A stretch of 64,000 bases of DNA from Bacillota bacterium. GTDB taxonomy: Bacteria > Bacillota > Clostridia > Peptostreptococcales > Acidaminobacteraceae. A program made the position numbers and the translations under genes. This document shows, in pieces, positions 17,302-25,396 of this stretch. The notes beneath the pieces are model-generated. The model did not search any database, was not told where the DNA came from, and was given only the letters and a program-made list of their open reading frames with translations. The stretch is from NCBI GenBank assembly GCA_020161295.1, contig JAIUOA010000012.1:1-64000 (forward strand), given 5' to 3'. The stretch's first letter is position 1; the number at the start of each line of letters is the position of its first letter.

Positions 17302-17308
17302 AACGTTT
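17281..17308. terminator. Palindromic hairpin, family P copy 3, spanning a stop codon
   Basis: A perfect 28-bp palindrome (AAACGTTTCA, GTTATAAC, TGAAACGTTT) is followed by TGTTTTATTT. It covers the last codons and the TGA stop (17299-17301) of the acyltransferase gene, encoding the residues KRFSYN at the C-terminus. It probably ends the transcript. A hairpin inside a reading frame is unusual and hints that it arrived after the gene or replaced its original end. Confidence 0.7.
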
Positions 17309-17319
17309 TGTTTTATTTC

Positions 17320-17388
17320 CGCCAAGTTACAAAGTGAAAACGCGCCAAATTACAAAGTGAGATTGCGCCAAATTATAAAGTGTCATAT
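17320..17388. repeat. Three 23-bp iterons before the DUF4143 ATPase gene
   Basis: Copies start at 17320, 17343 and 17366, exactly 23 bp apart, each opening CGCCAAATTACAAAGTG with small changes. The 15 left bases are conserved and the 8 right bases vary. The array ends at a TATAAT box (17386-17391), and the ATPase start is 32 bp on. The same 23-bp array occurs at 32345-32413 before the JetA-like remnant. This looks like a set of regulator binding sites, not a CRISPR. Confidence 0.7.
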
Positions 17389-17417
17389 AATGGTAAAGTA
17401 AGAAGTGGAGGTAAAAT

Positions 17418-18686
17418 GTGAAAAAATATATTCCTCGTATTGCAGATATTATGATTATAAGAGCACTTAAATCATCAGGGGCTGTTTTAGTAGAAGGGCC
17501 AAAGTGGTGCGGAAAAACGAGTACAGCACGTCATTTATGTCAAAGTTACCTTTATATGCAGGATCCTGATCAAAGAAGTAATTATATGAAAATTGCTGAA
17601 AGCAAACCGTCGCTTTTACTTCGAGGTAAAACGCCTAGACTGATAGATGAATGGCAGATTGCGCCAGTTCTCTGGGACTCAGTAAGGCATGAAGTGGATT
17701 TAAGAGCTGAGCTCGGGCAATTTATTTTGACTGGATCAGCTGTACCTATACTTGATGAGAATATAACACACACTGGAACGGGAAGATTCTCTAGGGTAAA
17801 AATGAGAACGATGAGCTTATATGAATCTAACGAGTCTAACGGAAGTATAAGCTTAAGTGAATTATTTAATCAAGAAACGGATGCAGCCTCTATTACAGAC
17901 TTAGACATCGAGAAAATCGCACAGATAATCGTAAGAGGTGGCTGGCCTGCAACGGTAGTGAACACGTATGAAGATGCTTCTAAGCCTGTTCTTGATTATT
18001 TAGATTCAATTATCAATATTGATATCTCTCGCGTTGATGGTATCGAAAAAAATCCTCAAAAGGTTGCTGTTCTATTAAAATCAATTGCTAGAAACATTTC
18101 AACAGAAGCGTCTATTGAGACACTTAGACGTGACATGGAGGGCAATGAACAGAATTCCGTTTCTCAACCAACCGTATTGAGTTACTTAAATGCACTACAA
18201 CGTATTTTTGTAATTGAGGATTTAGAAGCATGGAATCCATCCATTCGTTCAAAAACACCTTTACGATCTAGTTCGAAAAGACACTTTATAGATCCATCCA
18301 TAGCTTGTGCTGCTTTAGGCATTAATGCGAGTAAACTATTAATGGATTTCAATACGTTTGGTTATTTATTTGAATCTCTGTGTATCAGAGATCTTAGAAT
18401 TTACGCTGACTATCTAGATGGTAAGGTATATCATTACCGAGATAAATCAAATTTAGAATGCGATGCAATAATTGTTTTACGAGACGGTAGGTGGGGCGCT
18501 ATTGAAATCAAAATGGGACCAAATGAATTTGAGTTAGCTGCTGAGAATTTATTTAAGTTAAAAGAAAGAATCGATAGTGATAAAATGCAGAAACCCTCAT
18601 TCTTAATGATATTAACAGCAACTGGGTTTGGCTATACTCGAGAAGATGGTATTCATGTGGTACCGATAGGCTGCTTAAAATGGTAA
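17418..18686 (+). CDS. AAA ATPase of the DUF4143 type, copy 2
   Basis: This 422-aa protein has a P-loop (VLVEGPKWCGKTSTARHL, near residue 29), a Walker B RLIDEWQIAPVLWDSVR and a sensor-like GQFILTGSAVP. A C-terminal DUF4143 region includes YHYRDKSNLECDAIIVLRDGRWGAIEIKMG. The C-terminal D...IEIK pattern resembles a restriction-like nuclease core, a general feature of this family. GTG 17418 is the start because GGAGG lies just upstream and a stop codon overlaps the preceding ATG frame. It lies behind three 23-bp iterons. It is only distantly related to the ATPase at 11350. Its role is unknown. Confidence 0.87.
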   Translation: MKKYIPRIADIMIIRALKSSGAVLVEGPKWCGKTSTARHLCQSYLYMQDPDQRSNYMKIAESKPSLLLRGKTPRLIDEWQIAPVLWDSVRHEVDLRAELGQFILTGSAVPILDENITHTGTGRFSRVKMRTMSLYESNESNGSISLSELFNQETDAASITDLDIEKIAQIIVRGGWPATVVNTYEDASKPVLDYLDSIINIDISRVDGIEKNPQKVAVLLKSIARNISTEASIETLRRDMEGNEQNSVSQPTVLSYLNALQRIFVIEDLEAWNPSIRSKTPLRSSSKRHFIDPSIACAALGINASKLLMDFNTFGYLFESLCIRDLRIYADYLDGKVYHYRDKSNLECDAIIVLRDGRWGAIEIKMGPNEFELAAENLFKLKERIDSDKMQKPSFLMILTATGFGYTREDGIHVVPIGCLKW

Positions 18687-18765
18687 GTATTGACCTTCAG
18701 AGTTATTTAATAGTGAATTGTTACAAGGAACGGTTCGGTTTTTAACGGATCTCAGAGGAGGCAAA

Positions 18766-19593
18766 ATGGAAATCAATAACGAAAAATATTCTAAGCGCAT
18801 GATTTGGACAGCAGTACTGGTGATTATCGCCCTGATTTCAATATTTGGGGTGGCGAAGCTGGTGACGACGCAGGAATTTAATGGTTCCATGATCGAGACC
18901 CTAGATGAAAAAAAGGCCACGGTGCTGAAGGTTTCTTTATCTGCAGCGGCCACTTCCACAGCGCTTTCGCTTCTGCCTGGTGATGCGGCGATTCCCATCG
19001 CAAACGAGATTGCTGAGCTGACCACATACTTTATCGTCATCCTCGGGGCAATTTTACTGGAGAAGATGCTGTTATCGGTGATTGGTCATCTGACATTTAC
19101 TTATATTATCCCGCTGGCGTGCCTTTTAGGTGGAATTTACCTCTATACGAAACGCGAGGTACTGAAGGTTCTGGCCATTAAGCTGACGATTTTCGGTCTG
19201 GTGCTTTTCTTAGCGATTCCAGCGAGCATAAAGGTGAGTGAGCTCATTTATGCTTCCTACGAGACGCAGGTGGCACAGACGATTCAGACAGCTGAGGAAA
19301 ATAAGGCCTTTATCGAGGAACAGAAAAATGACCTTGCTGAGGAGGATAAGAATTGGTTTGAAAAGGCGGGCGACTATCTTTCGAATCTAACATCTAAGGT
19401 GGGAATCGGCATTTCATCTATGCTACAGAAGGGTGAAGAGACCTTGTCTTCCATGATGGACACCATCGCTGTGCTGATTATTACGTCCTGTGTGCTGCCC
19501 ATCGTGGTAATCTTGATTTTCTCTTGGATTATAAAAATTCTTTTCGGATTTGATACTTCTGAAGCGCGTAAATGGCTGAGTGTTAAGAGATAG
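18766..19593 (+). CDS. Conserved membrane protein, copy A
   Basis: This 275-aa protein has an N-terminal span (MIWTAVLVIIALISIFGVAKLV). A hydrophobic cluster of three or four spans follows near residues 75-150, then a charged, probably coiled-coil stretch (residues about 165-220: ENKAFIEEQKNDLAEEDKNWFEKAGDYL split by small breaks), and a last span (ITSCVLPIVVILIFSWIIKILFGF). Start ATG 18766 follows GAGGAGG. The paralogue at 49129 is about the same length and very similar. Both lie immediately before an S-layer-homology protein, so a role at the envelope is plausible. No family name is known to me. Confidence 0.8.
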   Translation: MEINNEKYSKRMIWTAVLVIIALISIFGVAKLVTTQEFNGSMIETLDEKKATVLKVSLSAAATSTALSLLPGDAAIPIANEIAELTTYFIVILGAILLEKMLLSVIGHLTFTYIIPLACLLGGIYLYTKREVLKVLAIKLTIFGLVLFLAIPASIKVSELIYASYETQVAQTIQTAEENKAFIEEQKNDLAEEDKNWFEKAGDYLSNLTSKVGIGISSMLQKGEETLSSMMDTIAVLIITSCVLPIVVILIFSWIIKILFGFDTSEARKWLSVKR

Positions 19594-19687
19594 TAACTGT
19601 GCGGCGAGAGGATTGGCACAACACAAAATAATGCAAAATGCACACTAAAAGACTAATCATAATAGTTAATATAAGATAAGTGAAAGT

Positions 19688-19706
19688 AACCCGCCTTGTG
19701 CGGGTT
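19688..19706 (+). terminator. Rho-independent terminator between membrane protein and S-layer-type gene
   Basis: AACCCGC and GCGGGTT form a stem with a CTTGT loop, followed by ATTTAATAATT. It lies 28 bp upstream of the S-layer-homology gene start and probably ends the membrane protein transcript. It could also act as a leader hairpin. Confidence 0.55.
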
Positions 19707-19733
19707 ATTTAATAATTACTGACGGGGGAAATA

Positions 19734-21641
19734 ATGAAAAAGCTATCAAGTATATTTTTAGTGTTGTTCCTAGTATTATTGCTAGGACTGGTGTTAGGAT
19801 CTGGTTCATTTGCCGCAGAGACGGTGAAGTACACTGAGCAGGCTGAGGTTTTGAAGAGCTTAGGACTGTTCAATGGTACAAATGTAGGTTTTGAACTCGA
19901 ACGTGCACCGAAGCGTGTGGAAGTGGCAGCGATGCTGGTCAAATTCTTAGGTGCTGAGGAAGAGGCAAAGGCAAAGCAGTATAAGCATCCATTCACTGAT
20001 GTACCAGCATGGGCGAATCATATCGTCGGTTATATGTATGAGAAAAAGCTCACTACAGGTATCGGCAATAATTTGTTTGGTTCGCTAAATCCAGCAAGTG
20101 CAAAGGATTACACAGTATTTTTACTTAAGGCTCTAGGCTATGGTTCGGCAGATTTTACATACAACGAAACGATGAACTTCGCCGTGTCCAAAGGGCTCTA
20201 TACCGCTGCTGAAAAAGCTACTTTAGAATCGACAACCTTCAAGAGAGATGAAATGGTCTTTTCATCCTATAAGTCACTCTTTACAAAAGTGAAAGGCAGT
20301 ACGCAGTTATTAAGCGAAAAGCTAGGCATCGCCTCGGTTCCGAAAATCGTCGCACCTGTGACTGCGACGGTTGATCGCGTTAATTACCGTGAAGGCGTAA
20401 GGTTTGTAATCGATAAAAACAAGTTACCCGAACCTTATAAAAATTTCGTCTATATTGGCGTATCAAGAGTCTACTGGACAAATCCAACGACAAATGCGCA
20501 GATTAACGAGTTGATTCCTACGGGTAAAAATGAGTCTCCATATTTATCACCTTATGAAATAGATGGCTATGACGGGTATGGCGCATACTGGAATACAGTG
20601 GTCACATTGTTTGATAGTGAAAAACGCTTAATTGGATATTTTGATATCTTAGGCAATAATAAAGTAGGTACCTTTACTGTAAACATTAGACCTGTTACTA
20701 CAGTTCAAGAATTAGCTGAAATCAAGACTGGAGTCAGTATGGGTTCAGGCGGTATCATCTCCATCGACCGTAACGCGCTTCCGGCATTTGCAAAGGATTA
20801 TGTGAAGGTAGCTGTCCCAGAGTATGGGTTATCAGATGCAAAACAGATTCAGGTGCACTCTGATTATATCGTAGGAAAATCGACCACTAAATTCTATACA
20901 ACAGCGACCATCGACGGTTTATCTGCTTATGGTTCTGTTAGTAATCGCGCATTTGTGATGTTTTATGATGGTTCAAACCAGCTTCTCGGTTACGCAAGTC
21001 TCGATTCAGCGCCACTTGTTGCTGCGATGAAAAATAACTTGGAGAGTAAGGGAATTAAGCAGATTACAAAAGGATTTGTAGTAGTGAACGCTCCTGAATC
21101 ATCAATGGCTTATGTAGACATTAATAATGTGGACTATGGTTCGTCGCAAAACCTAGTGTATTTTGGTCTTGGAACATTTTTGGGAACTGATAACATCCAT
21201 GCATATGCTTATTCATTAAGCAAACAAGCCTCAAACTATCTAGAACCTTTAACACCTGCTGGCATTAGTACACAGACCGTAAAGTCTGGAGAAAACGCTA
21301 TTCTAACCTATTATGATTCAAACAAGAAACTCGTTGCATACTCAGTCGTTCCATATTCAGAGGTTACCAGTACACATCCATTACTCAAAACGGTAGAAGT
21401 TCAGTTTGAAGGTGAAGCAAGTAATAATTTCAGTAATAGCTACTTTTCGTTTGAGTACTATAAAAATGGTACACGTATTGGCACGAGTGGGACAAGATAC
21501 TTTGAGCTCCTAACTTCTAATACTGGAAAAATTACAGGTGTACGCTTCACTCATATTTTCTTCGATCCAAACGGCGGCTATGAAATTAAGGTCTCCAGCA
21601 ATAATAGCGGATTCGTGATCAAGAGCTTTGAGGTTAAGTAA
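19734..21641 (+). CDS. Exported S-layer-homology protein, copy A
   Basis: This 635-aa protein has a clear signal peptide (hydrophobic core LVLFLVLLLGLVLGSG, cleavage near SFAAE). Residues about 30-215 hold S-layer-homology-like repeats (HPFTDVPAWANHIVGYMYEKKLTTG, STFKRDEMVFSS-like), which would bind cell-wall polymers. The rest consists of three related segments of about 100-130 residues, each ending in a [KQ]-L-[IVL]-[GA]-Y strand (SEKRLIGYFDI, GSNQLLGYASL, NKKLVAYSVV). It is followed by a C-terminal YKNGTRIGTSG domain. It is probably a surface protein. The paralogue at 50097 matches closely in the N-terminal 215 residues and diverges beyond. Confidence 0.85.
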   Translation: MKKLSSIFLVLFLVLLLGLVLGSGSFAAETVKYTEQAEVLKSLGLFNGTNVGFELERAPKRVEVAAMLVKFLGAEEEAKAKQYKHPFTDVPAWANHIVGYMYEKKLTTGIGNNLFGSLNPASAKDYTVFLLKALGYGSADFTYNETMNFAVSKGLYTAAEKATLESTTFKRDEMVFSSYKSLFTKVKGSTQLLSEKLGIASVPKIVAPVTATVDRVNYREGVRFVIDKNKLPEPYKNFVYIGVSRVYWTNPTTNAQINELIPTGKNESPYLSPYEIDGYDGYGAYWNTVVTLFDSEKRLIGYFDILGNNKVGTFTVNIRPVTTVQELAEIKTGVSMGSGGIISIDRNALPAFAKDYVKVAVPEYGLSDAKQIQVHSDYIVGKSTTKFYTTATIDGLSAYGSVSNRAFVMFYDGSNQLLGYASLDSAPLVAAMKNNLESKGIKQITKGFVVVNAPESSMAYVDINNVDYGSSQNLVYFGLGTFLGTDNIHAYAYSLSKQASNYLEPLTPAGISTQTVKSGENAILTYYDSNKKLVAYSVVPYSEVTSTHPLLKTVEVQFEGEASNNFSNSYFSFEYYKNGTRIGTSGTRYFELLTSNTGKITGVRFTHIFFDPNGGYEIKVSSNNSGFVIKSFEVK

Positions 21642-21720
21642 TCTGAATACTTTACAGCAAAATGGGTATATATAAACTAGGCAAAATGAACCTATCTAGA
21701 TGAGTAAAGAAGGTGTTTTT

Positions 21721-22044
21721 ATGAACATTCAAATCAGGCCAGAGGCGAAGGCTCTGATTGAGAGAGAACATCATCAATGGATTACCCTTCATGCGGATCG
21801 TGAATGCGTGGGGGCAAACTGTTCTGAGTCCTATTTGCACCCGATGTTGGGATTTCACAAGCCAACAGAAAGTGAAGCAGAGCGTTTCGACGTATTTCAG
21901 GTATCAGGTGTAACGGTGTTTGTTGATCGCGAGTTGGAGATCCTTCCTGAGGTGGATATCGATGTTAAGCATCATATGCTCAAGGATGTGGTGATTGCTA
22001 CGACTAGACACGAAGCACCGATTATGACCCATATAAAACTATAA
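21721..22044 (+). CDS. HesB/CC-Se-like small protein
   Basis: This 107-aa product starts MNIQIRPEAKALIERE. It carries two nearby cysteines (ECVGANC), then HPMLGFHKP, and a VSGVTVFVDRELEILPEVDIDV beta region. The order recalls the HesB-like fold of the CC/Se motif proteins, a group of small, mostly uncharacterised proteins. The assignment is tentative. ATG 21721 is chosen over ATG 21700 because AAGAAGGTG precedes it and the sister copy starts at the equivalent position. The sister copy at 52096 survives only as 19 codons, after which its DNA jumps to the terminator. Confidence 0.65.
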   Translation: MNIQIRPEAKALIEREHHQWITLHADRECVGANCSESYLHPMLGFHKPTESEAERFDVFQVSGVTVFVDRELEILPEVDIDVKHHMLKDVVIATTRHEAPIMTHIKL

Positions 22045-22067
22045 GCATCACAAATGTATTTTTATGG

Positions 22068-22091
22068 CCACTGGGATTAATATCCTGGTGG
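22068..22091 (+). terminator. Rho-independent terminator after the HesB-like gene
   Basis: CCACTGGGAT and ATCCTGGTGG pair with two G-U steps and are followed by TTTTATTTATTTG. The equivalent position in the sister block (52167-52192) carries a similar hairpin, so the terminator was part of the duplicated unit. Confidence 0.65.
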
Positions 22092-22191
22092 TTTTATTTA
22101 TTTGTCTCTATGATATAGAATTAAGTTGAATCTTTTCCATCGATGATATACCTTAAAAGAGTGATCGTATGATGCATTATAGAGGTGACCG

Positions 22192-22684
22192 ATGAATTAT
22201 CAAAGATTATTAGAATATAAGTTTTTTATAGACGCGTTACCTGATATCATCTTAATCATAAAGGATGGAAAAATTATACTGGCGAATAAAAAGGCGGAAG
22301 AGGTTCAAACCGCTTTGATCGGTGCGGATATTAGCGATTTTATTAAATCGTCATTTGAAAGGGCGCAATATCGATTGTCTTTACTTTCTGAGGAAACTAA
22401 GGTTGTCGGACCGACAGATTATGAGGTAACTCTTAAGAGTGGCGAAAAAAGACAGTTTGAGATGATTTCCACCTATTTTACGATTGATGGGATGCCTGCA
22501 ACATTAACCACTGCCTGAGATTCATGGGTTAGCGTTTGGTATGGTTTATGTCCCTGCTAAAAACGTGAGCGGTGATCTTTATTTTATGAAACGAATCTCT
22601 GAAACACAAAGCGTCGGTATTATCGGAGATATATCTGGAAAAAGGATTAAGTGCCGCCATGATTTTGTTGCAGCTATACTCATG
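22192..22684 (+). pseudogene. Remnant of a PAS-SpoIIE type phosphatase gene
   Basis: The first 108 codons encode a PAS-like domain (FIDALPDIILIIKDGKIILANKKAEE). After the stop at 22516-22518 the next frame carries the start of a PP2C/SpoIIE domain (LPEIHGLAFGMVYVPAKNVSGDLYF, read in segments, then IIGDISGK). An extra A in the run at 22639-22643 shifts it once more before GLSAAMILL. The linker that normally precedes the phosphatase is missing, so a deletion and a 1-bp insertion have both occurred. The gene stops where interspersed repeat copy c begins (22685). It is almost certainly dead. In the sister block an aldo/keto reductase gene occupies this position. Confidence 0.75.
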
Positions 22685-22792
22685 GGTGTCACGTAACGAA
22701 TCGGAAGAAACTTTATTTCGTGAGCTAAACCCATGCTAAATCAATGTATCCAGTAGATTAATGCAAGTTTCTGTCAAACTGGTACCTGGCTT
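22685..22792. repeat. Interspersed inverted-repeat element, copy c
   Basis: This copy has the left end GGTGTCACGTAACGAATCGG, then AAGAAACTTTATT, the core TCAATGTATCCAGTAGATTA and a right end AGTTTCTGTCAAACTGGTAC then CTGGC. It abuts the broken PAS-SpoIIE gene, and the flanking ACTCATGG is shared with copy e. The right end (CTGGCTTGG in place of CTGACACC) matches copy d, so c and d form a subgroup. Confidence 0.7.
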
Positions 22793-22934
22793 GGTCATGG
22801 AATAAACTTTGAATCACATTAGTAAATGATCAGCGACATTGACCATGAGCAACGATAATTGACATATGTGATGTCCGGTTTTGGTCATCACAAGTGGTCC
22901 AGGTTTAGGCATTGACTGGATTTGGTATATGGGT

Positions 22935-22997
22935 TGATCTTTGAATTTGTCCATGAATATAAAAACTGCTCATGGTTATTGTCCATGAGCAGCGGTA
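22935..22997. repeat. 63-bp direct repeat with internal hairpin, copy 1
   Basis: This 63-bp block, ending CCATGAGCAGCGGTA, is identical to the block at 24180-24242. It contains a perfect 10-bp inverted repeat, CTGCTCATGG and CCATGAGCAG, around TTATTGT. Related hairpins occur near 9418, 22830 and 33276. The two identical copies bracket the 23.0-24.2 kb segment carrying the uracil-DNA-glycosylase-like gene and could recombine. Confidence 0.75.
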
Positions 22998-23026
22998 AAT
23001 GATTTGCTGTTTGTCCATGAGTGGTG

Positions 23027-23130
23027 ATGTGCTGGTGGATGGCGGAGGTATTGGAACAACAATTAGAGGGCTGGATGAAAAAAGAAGGTTTTATAATCGG
23101 TTTGGTGTGTTCGGTTTAATTGTATACTCC
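23027..23130 (+). pseudogene. Fragment of the small membrane protein gene
   Basis: About 100 bp match 24618-24730, including the leader GCTGGTGGATGGCGGAGG and the first codons of the 119-aa membrane protein (RFYNRFGVFGLIV here against KFSKLFGVLGFIAV). The start codon position is AAA here, so the reading frame cannot begin normally. After about 16 codons the homology ends and repeat debris follows. Confidence 0.7.
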
Positions 23131-23265
23131 GATAAACTAAAGCCACTATCACGGACTTACAGCTCCAGCTTCACTGAGATTTAGTGCCACTCTCACGGTA
23201 AGTGAGCCATCAGTCTTTAATAAAAGTGATGGGTTTATGTATTATGCATATCTTAGGGGGTACAC

Positions 23266-23967
23266 ATGCTGATAAATCATGATGTTCACATTGAGAAAGA
23301 AATATTCGAGATGTATGATCGAATTGAAATGGGTAAACATTCGGTTTGTAAGGCATGCCAAGAAGCAAATGTAAATCTTACAAAACCTGTTTCATTTTGG
23401 TTTGTGGGAGAGAAGTATTACAATAGCCAATATAGGGTGTTATTTGTTGGTAAGAATGCAAGAGGAAAAGTAGGCTCTTTAGTGGATGATTATTATAATT
23501 CAACATTAATTGCAAGTAGTTTATGGCAGAAATCATGGCCTTACTGGAGTTATACACGTGCGATTTCGGAAAGTCTTTATGGAACAGAAGATGGTGACTA
23601 TATCGCATTTACCAACATAATCAAATGTAATAATTCGGATACGGTTGATACGACTACACAAAATATGATGACAAACTGTATCGAAAAATTGAAGATAATC
23701 AAAAATGAAATTAAAATTCTAAATCCAAAAAGCATTGTGTTCATTACTTCTCAGCATTATGATCACATGTTTCAGCATGTATTTGATGATATAGTTGATT
23801 CAAACAAGTATATAGCCAATATTGGTGCTAAAAAAATGGATGTATGGGAGTTTAAAGGTTTTATTTGTGATGAGTCTATAAATGTACTACGTATTGGGCA
23901 TCCAGAACGGAAAAAGAAATATGACTTTGTAAATTTAGTGGTTAATTGGATTATGTCACGCGATTGA
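23266..23967 (+). CDS. Uracil-DNA glycosylase-like superfamily protein
   Basis: This 233-aa protein has the general plan of a uracil-DNA glycosylase fold. It shows a first strand VLFVGKNARGKVG, an FTNIIKCN segment, a central strand KSIVFITSQHYDHMF, and an end-strand VLRIGHPERKK equivalent to the HPS-type loop. An N-terminal pair CKAC lies near residue 27. The catalytic residues of true UDGs are not clearly conserved, so it may be a nuclease-like or accessory member, often seen in mobile regions. GGGGG precedes ATG at the expected distance. It lies between the two identical 63-bp repeats (22935, 24180) and is more AT-rich than its surroundings. Confidence 0.6.
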   Translation: MLINHDVHIEKEIFEMYDRIEMGKHSVCKACQEANVNLTKPVSFWFVGEKYYNSQYRVLFVGKNARGKVGSLVDDYYNSTLIASSLWQKSWPYWSYTRAISESLYGTEDGDYIAFTNIIKCNNSDTVDTTTQNMMTNCIEKLKIIKNEIKILNPKSIVFITSQHYDHMFQHVFDDIVDSNKYIANIGAKKMDVWEFKGFICDESINVLRIGHPERKKKYDFVNLVVNWIMSRD

Positions 23968-24010
23968 AATGTTTAATAACCCCATAGGTGTTGTCAGGTT
24001 CCGACTTAAG

Positions 24011-24146
24011 GGTGTCACGTAACGAAACGGTATTCCTATCGGTGTCAGATACGAAACGGAAGAAACTTTATTCCATGAGCTAAACCCAAGCTAAATCAAT
24101 GTCTCTAGAAAATTAATGTGAGTTTCTACCGAACTTGTACCTGGCT
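24011..24146. repeat. Interspersed inverted-repeat element, copy d, with doubled left end
   Basis: The left end occurs twice: GGTGTCACGTAACGAAACGG at 24011, then GGTGTCAGATACGAAACGG at 24041. The element then continues AAGAAACTTTATTCC, a TCAATGTCTCTAGAAAATTA core and AGTTTCTACCGAACTTGTAC with CTGGC. The doubling suggests that one copy landed in the end of another, or a slip during copying. Confidence 0.7.
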
Positions 24147-24179
24147 TGGCTATGGAATAACTGGGTTTGGTATGTGGAG

Positions 24180-24242
24180 TGATCTTTGAATTTGTCCATG
24201 AATATAAAAACTGCTCATGGTTATTGTCCATGAGCAGCGGTA
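24180..24242. repeat. 63-bp direct repeat with internal hairpin, copy 2
   Basis: This block is identical to the one at 22935-22997 and shares a flanking TTTGGTAT. Its CTGCTCATGG/CCATGAGCAG hairpin lies 10 bp past the end of the minus-strand nucleotidyltransferase gene and might act as its terminator, although no clean T-run follows. Confidence 0.7.
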
Positions 24243-24251
24243 TTATCATCT

Positions 24252-24539
24252 CTAGTTTTCATATAATTTTACGACCTTGTTAATTTTTAAAATGGAGCCC
24301 TGTGGAATTGGAAGATGAACTAAATCAACGCTCTTATTCAAAATTGACTCAACATCTGATTTTAGCTCATATAACATAAATAATGAAACATTTGGGGTCA
24401 TAAATTCTATTAACAAATCAACATCACTATCTTCGTTAGCATTTCTTTCTGTATAGGAGCCAAACAAAGAAACGGTCTTAATTGGGTATTTATTTGCAGT
24501 TTTAGCTAGAGCATCGCGAATTTGATCTTGAGACAGCAT
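24252..24539 (-). CDS. MNT-type nucleotidyltransferase domain protein
   Basis: This 95-aa protein is a minimal nucleotidyltransferase. It carries the motif VSLFGSYTERNANEDSDVDLLIEF (GSx-10-DxD with two aspartates at the catalytic site) and a third acidic strand DLVHLP. Such proteins usually act as the antitoxin of HEPN/MNT toxin-antitoxin pairs, transferring AMP to the HEPN toxin. No adjacent HEPN gene is visible, so this one is an orphan or works with a distant partner. The end of the protein (KLYEN) lacks the usual partner gene overlap. Start ATG 24539 follows GGAGGTGC. It lies next to repeat copies. Confidence 0.8.
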   Translation of the reverse strand: MLSQDQIRDALAKTANKYPIKTVSLFGSYTERNANEDSDVDLLIEFMTPNVSLFMLYELKSDVESILNKSVDLVHLPIPQGSILKINKVVKLYEN

Positions 24540-24670
24540 TAGAGCACCTCCAAAGTAGAATTATTACTAATTTCATTATACATTATCAGCTGTATGTTGT
24601 CACTTGGATGAAACTAAACATGCTGGTGGATGGCGGAGGAGATATCAGAACAATCAGGGGGCTGAGTGAA

Positions 24671-25030
24671 ATGAGAAAATTTTCTAAACTATTTGGTGTG
24701 TTAGGCTTTATTGCGGTTGAAATGTTTTTTTATTTTAGAAGTGGTCAGGATGATCTCGAGATGTTCTTTATGATCTGGATATTTATCTCAGCTGCGCTTA
24801 TTTTAAATAACACGTTTAGGCGAGGGGATAGACCCGCGATGCTGGGTCTCGGCGGGAATGATAGTGTAAAATACGCATACCTTTCGAGTACCTTTATGGA
24901 AAGTGAGCTGAGTTCTGGGAAAAAAAATAAGCCTTCGAGACTTGGTGGTCTGTTTGACTTATGGAATTTGATTTATATAGGTTTCTTAATGATCAATATC
25001 ATCGGATATATCGTGGTGATGCCGAAGTAA
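24671..25030 (+). CDS. Small membrane protein, paralogue B
   Basis: This 119-aa protein matches the one at 10884 throughout, with the same three hydrophobic segments and the loop RPAMLGLGGNDSVKYAYLSSTF. ATG 24671 was chosen over ATG 24608 because it equals the paralogue in length and follows GGGGG at 9 nt. The upstream codons are duplicated leader DNA. It precedes the zinc-ribbon gene and the intact exported-protein gene, whereas in locus A it follows the exported gene. The order within the block has therefore been rearranged. Confidence 0.82.
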   Translation: MRKFSKLFGVLGFIAVEMFFYFRSGQDDLEMFFMIWIFISAALILNNTFRRGDRPAMLGLGGNDSVKYAYLSSTFMESELSSGKKNKPSRLGGLFDLWNLIYIGFLMINIIGYIVVMPK

Positions 25031-25113
25031 ATTCAAATAGTGAGCTGGTGTGTTGAAGATGTGAAGCGGGGCATTGGCACAGCATAAACGGTATTTGTTT
25101 AATAATTAGGATC

Positions 25114-25254
25114 TTACCTTTTTCGCTTTTTATCTATCAGCGCTTTACGCTTCTCAGCTTGTTGGTCTTTCTTTTTTTCTCTGCATTTCTGGCAAAATTG
25201 ATTGCTTTCACTGGATTTTAGTTCGACGCCACATTGTTTACACTTTTTAATCAT
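25114..25254 (-). CDS. Zinc-ribbon miniprotein, copy B
   Basis: This 46-aa gene starts at ATG 25254 on the minus strand, with GCAGG upstream as in copy A. It keeps all four cysteines (CKQCG, CQKC) and the basic tail (KRKALIDKKRKR). It differs from copy A at about five residues, some by conservative changes, which suggests selection on the protein. It lies between the small membrane protein and the intact exported protein. Function unknown, nucleic-acid binding possible. Confidence 0.75.
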   Translation of the reverse strand: MIKKCKQCGVELKSSESNQFCQKCREKKKDQQAEKRKALIDKKRKR

Positions 25255-25396
25255 CTTAATACCTGCTTTCCTTAATTTAACGATTCAAGTTATTATATCA
25301 GACTAATAGTGTGAATGTAAGGTGTTTAGATGTGGACGGCGAGGGTATCTGCACAAATGATGTTAAAATACGTTCGGTGCAAGGGAGGCGGATAGG

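Noticed and set aside
17320..17388. A small CRISPR array
   Set aside because: Only three units with a 23-bp period, short variable parts and no cas genes; it sits in a promoter, so regulator sites are a better reading.
22999..23184. A possible 61-aa gene
   Set aside because: It matches only the first codons of the small membrane protein, lacks its start codon and then runs into repeats, so it is a fragment.
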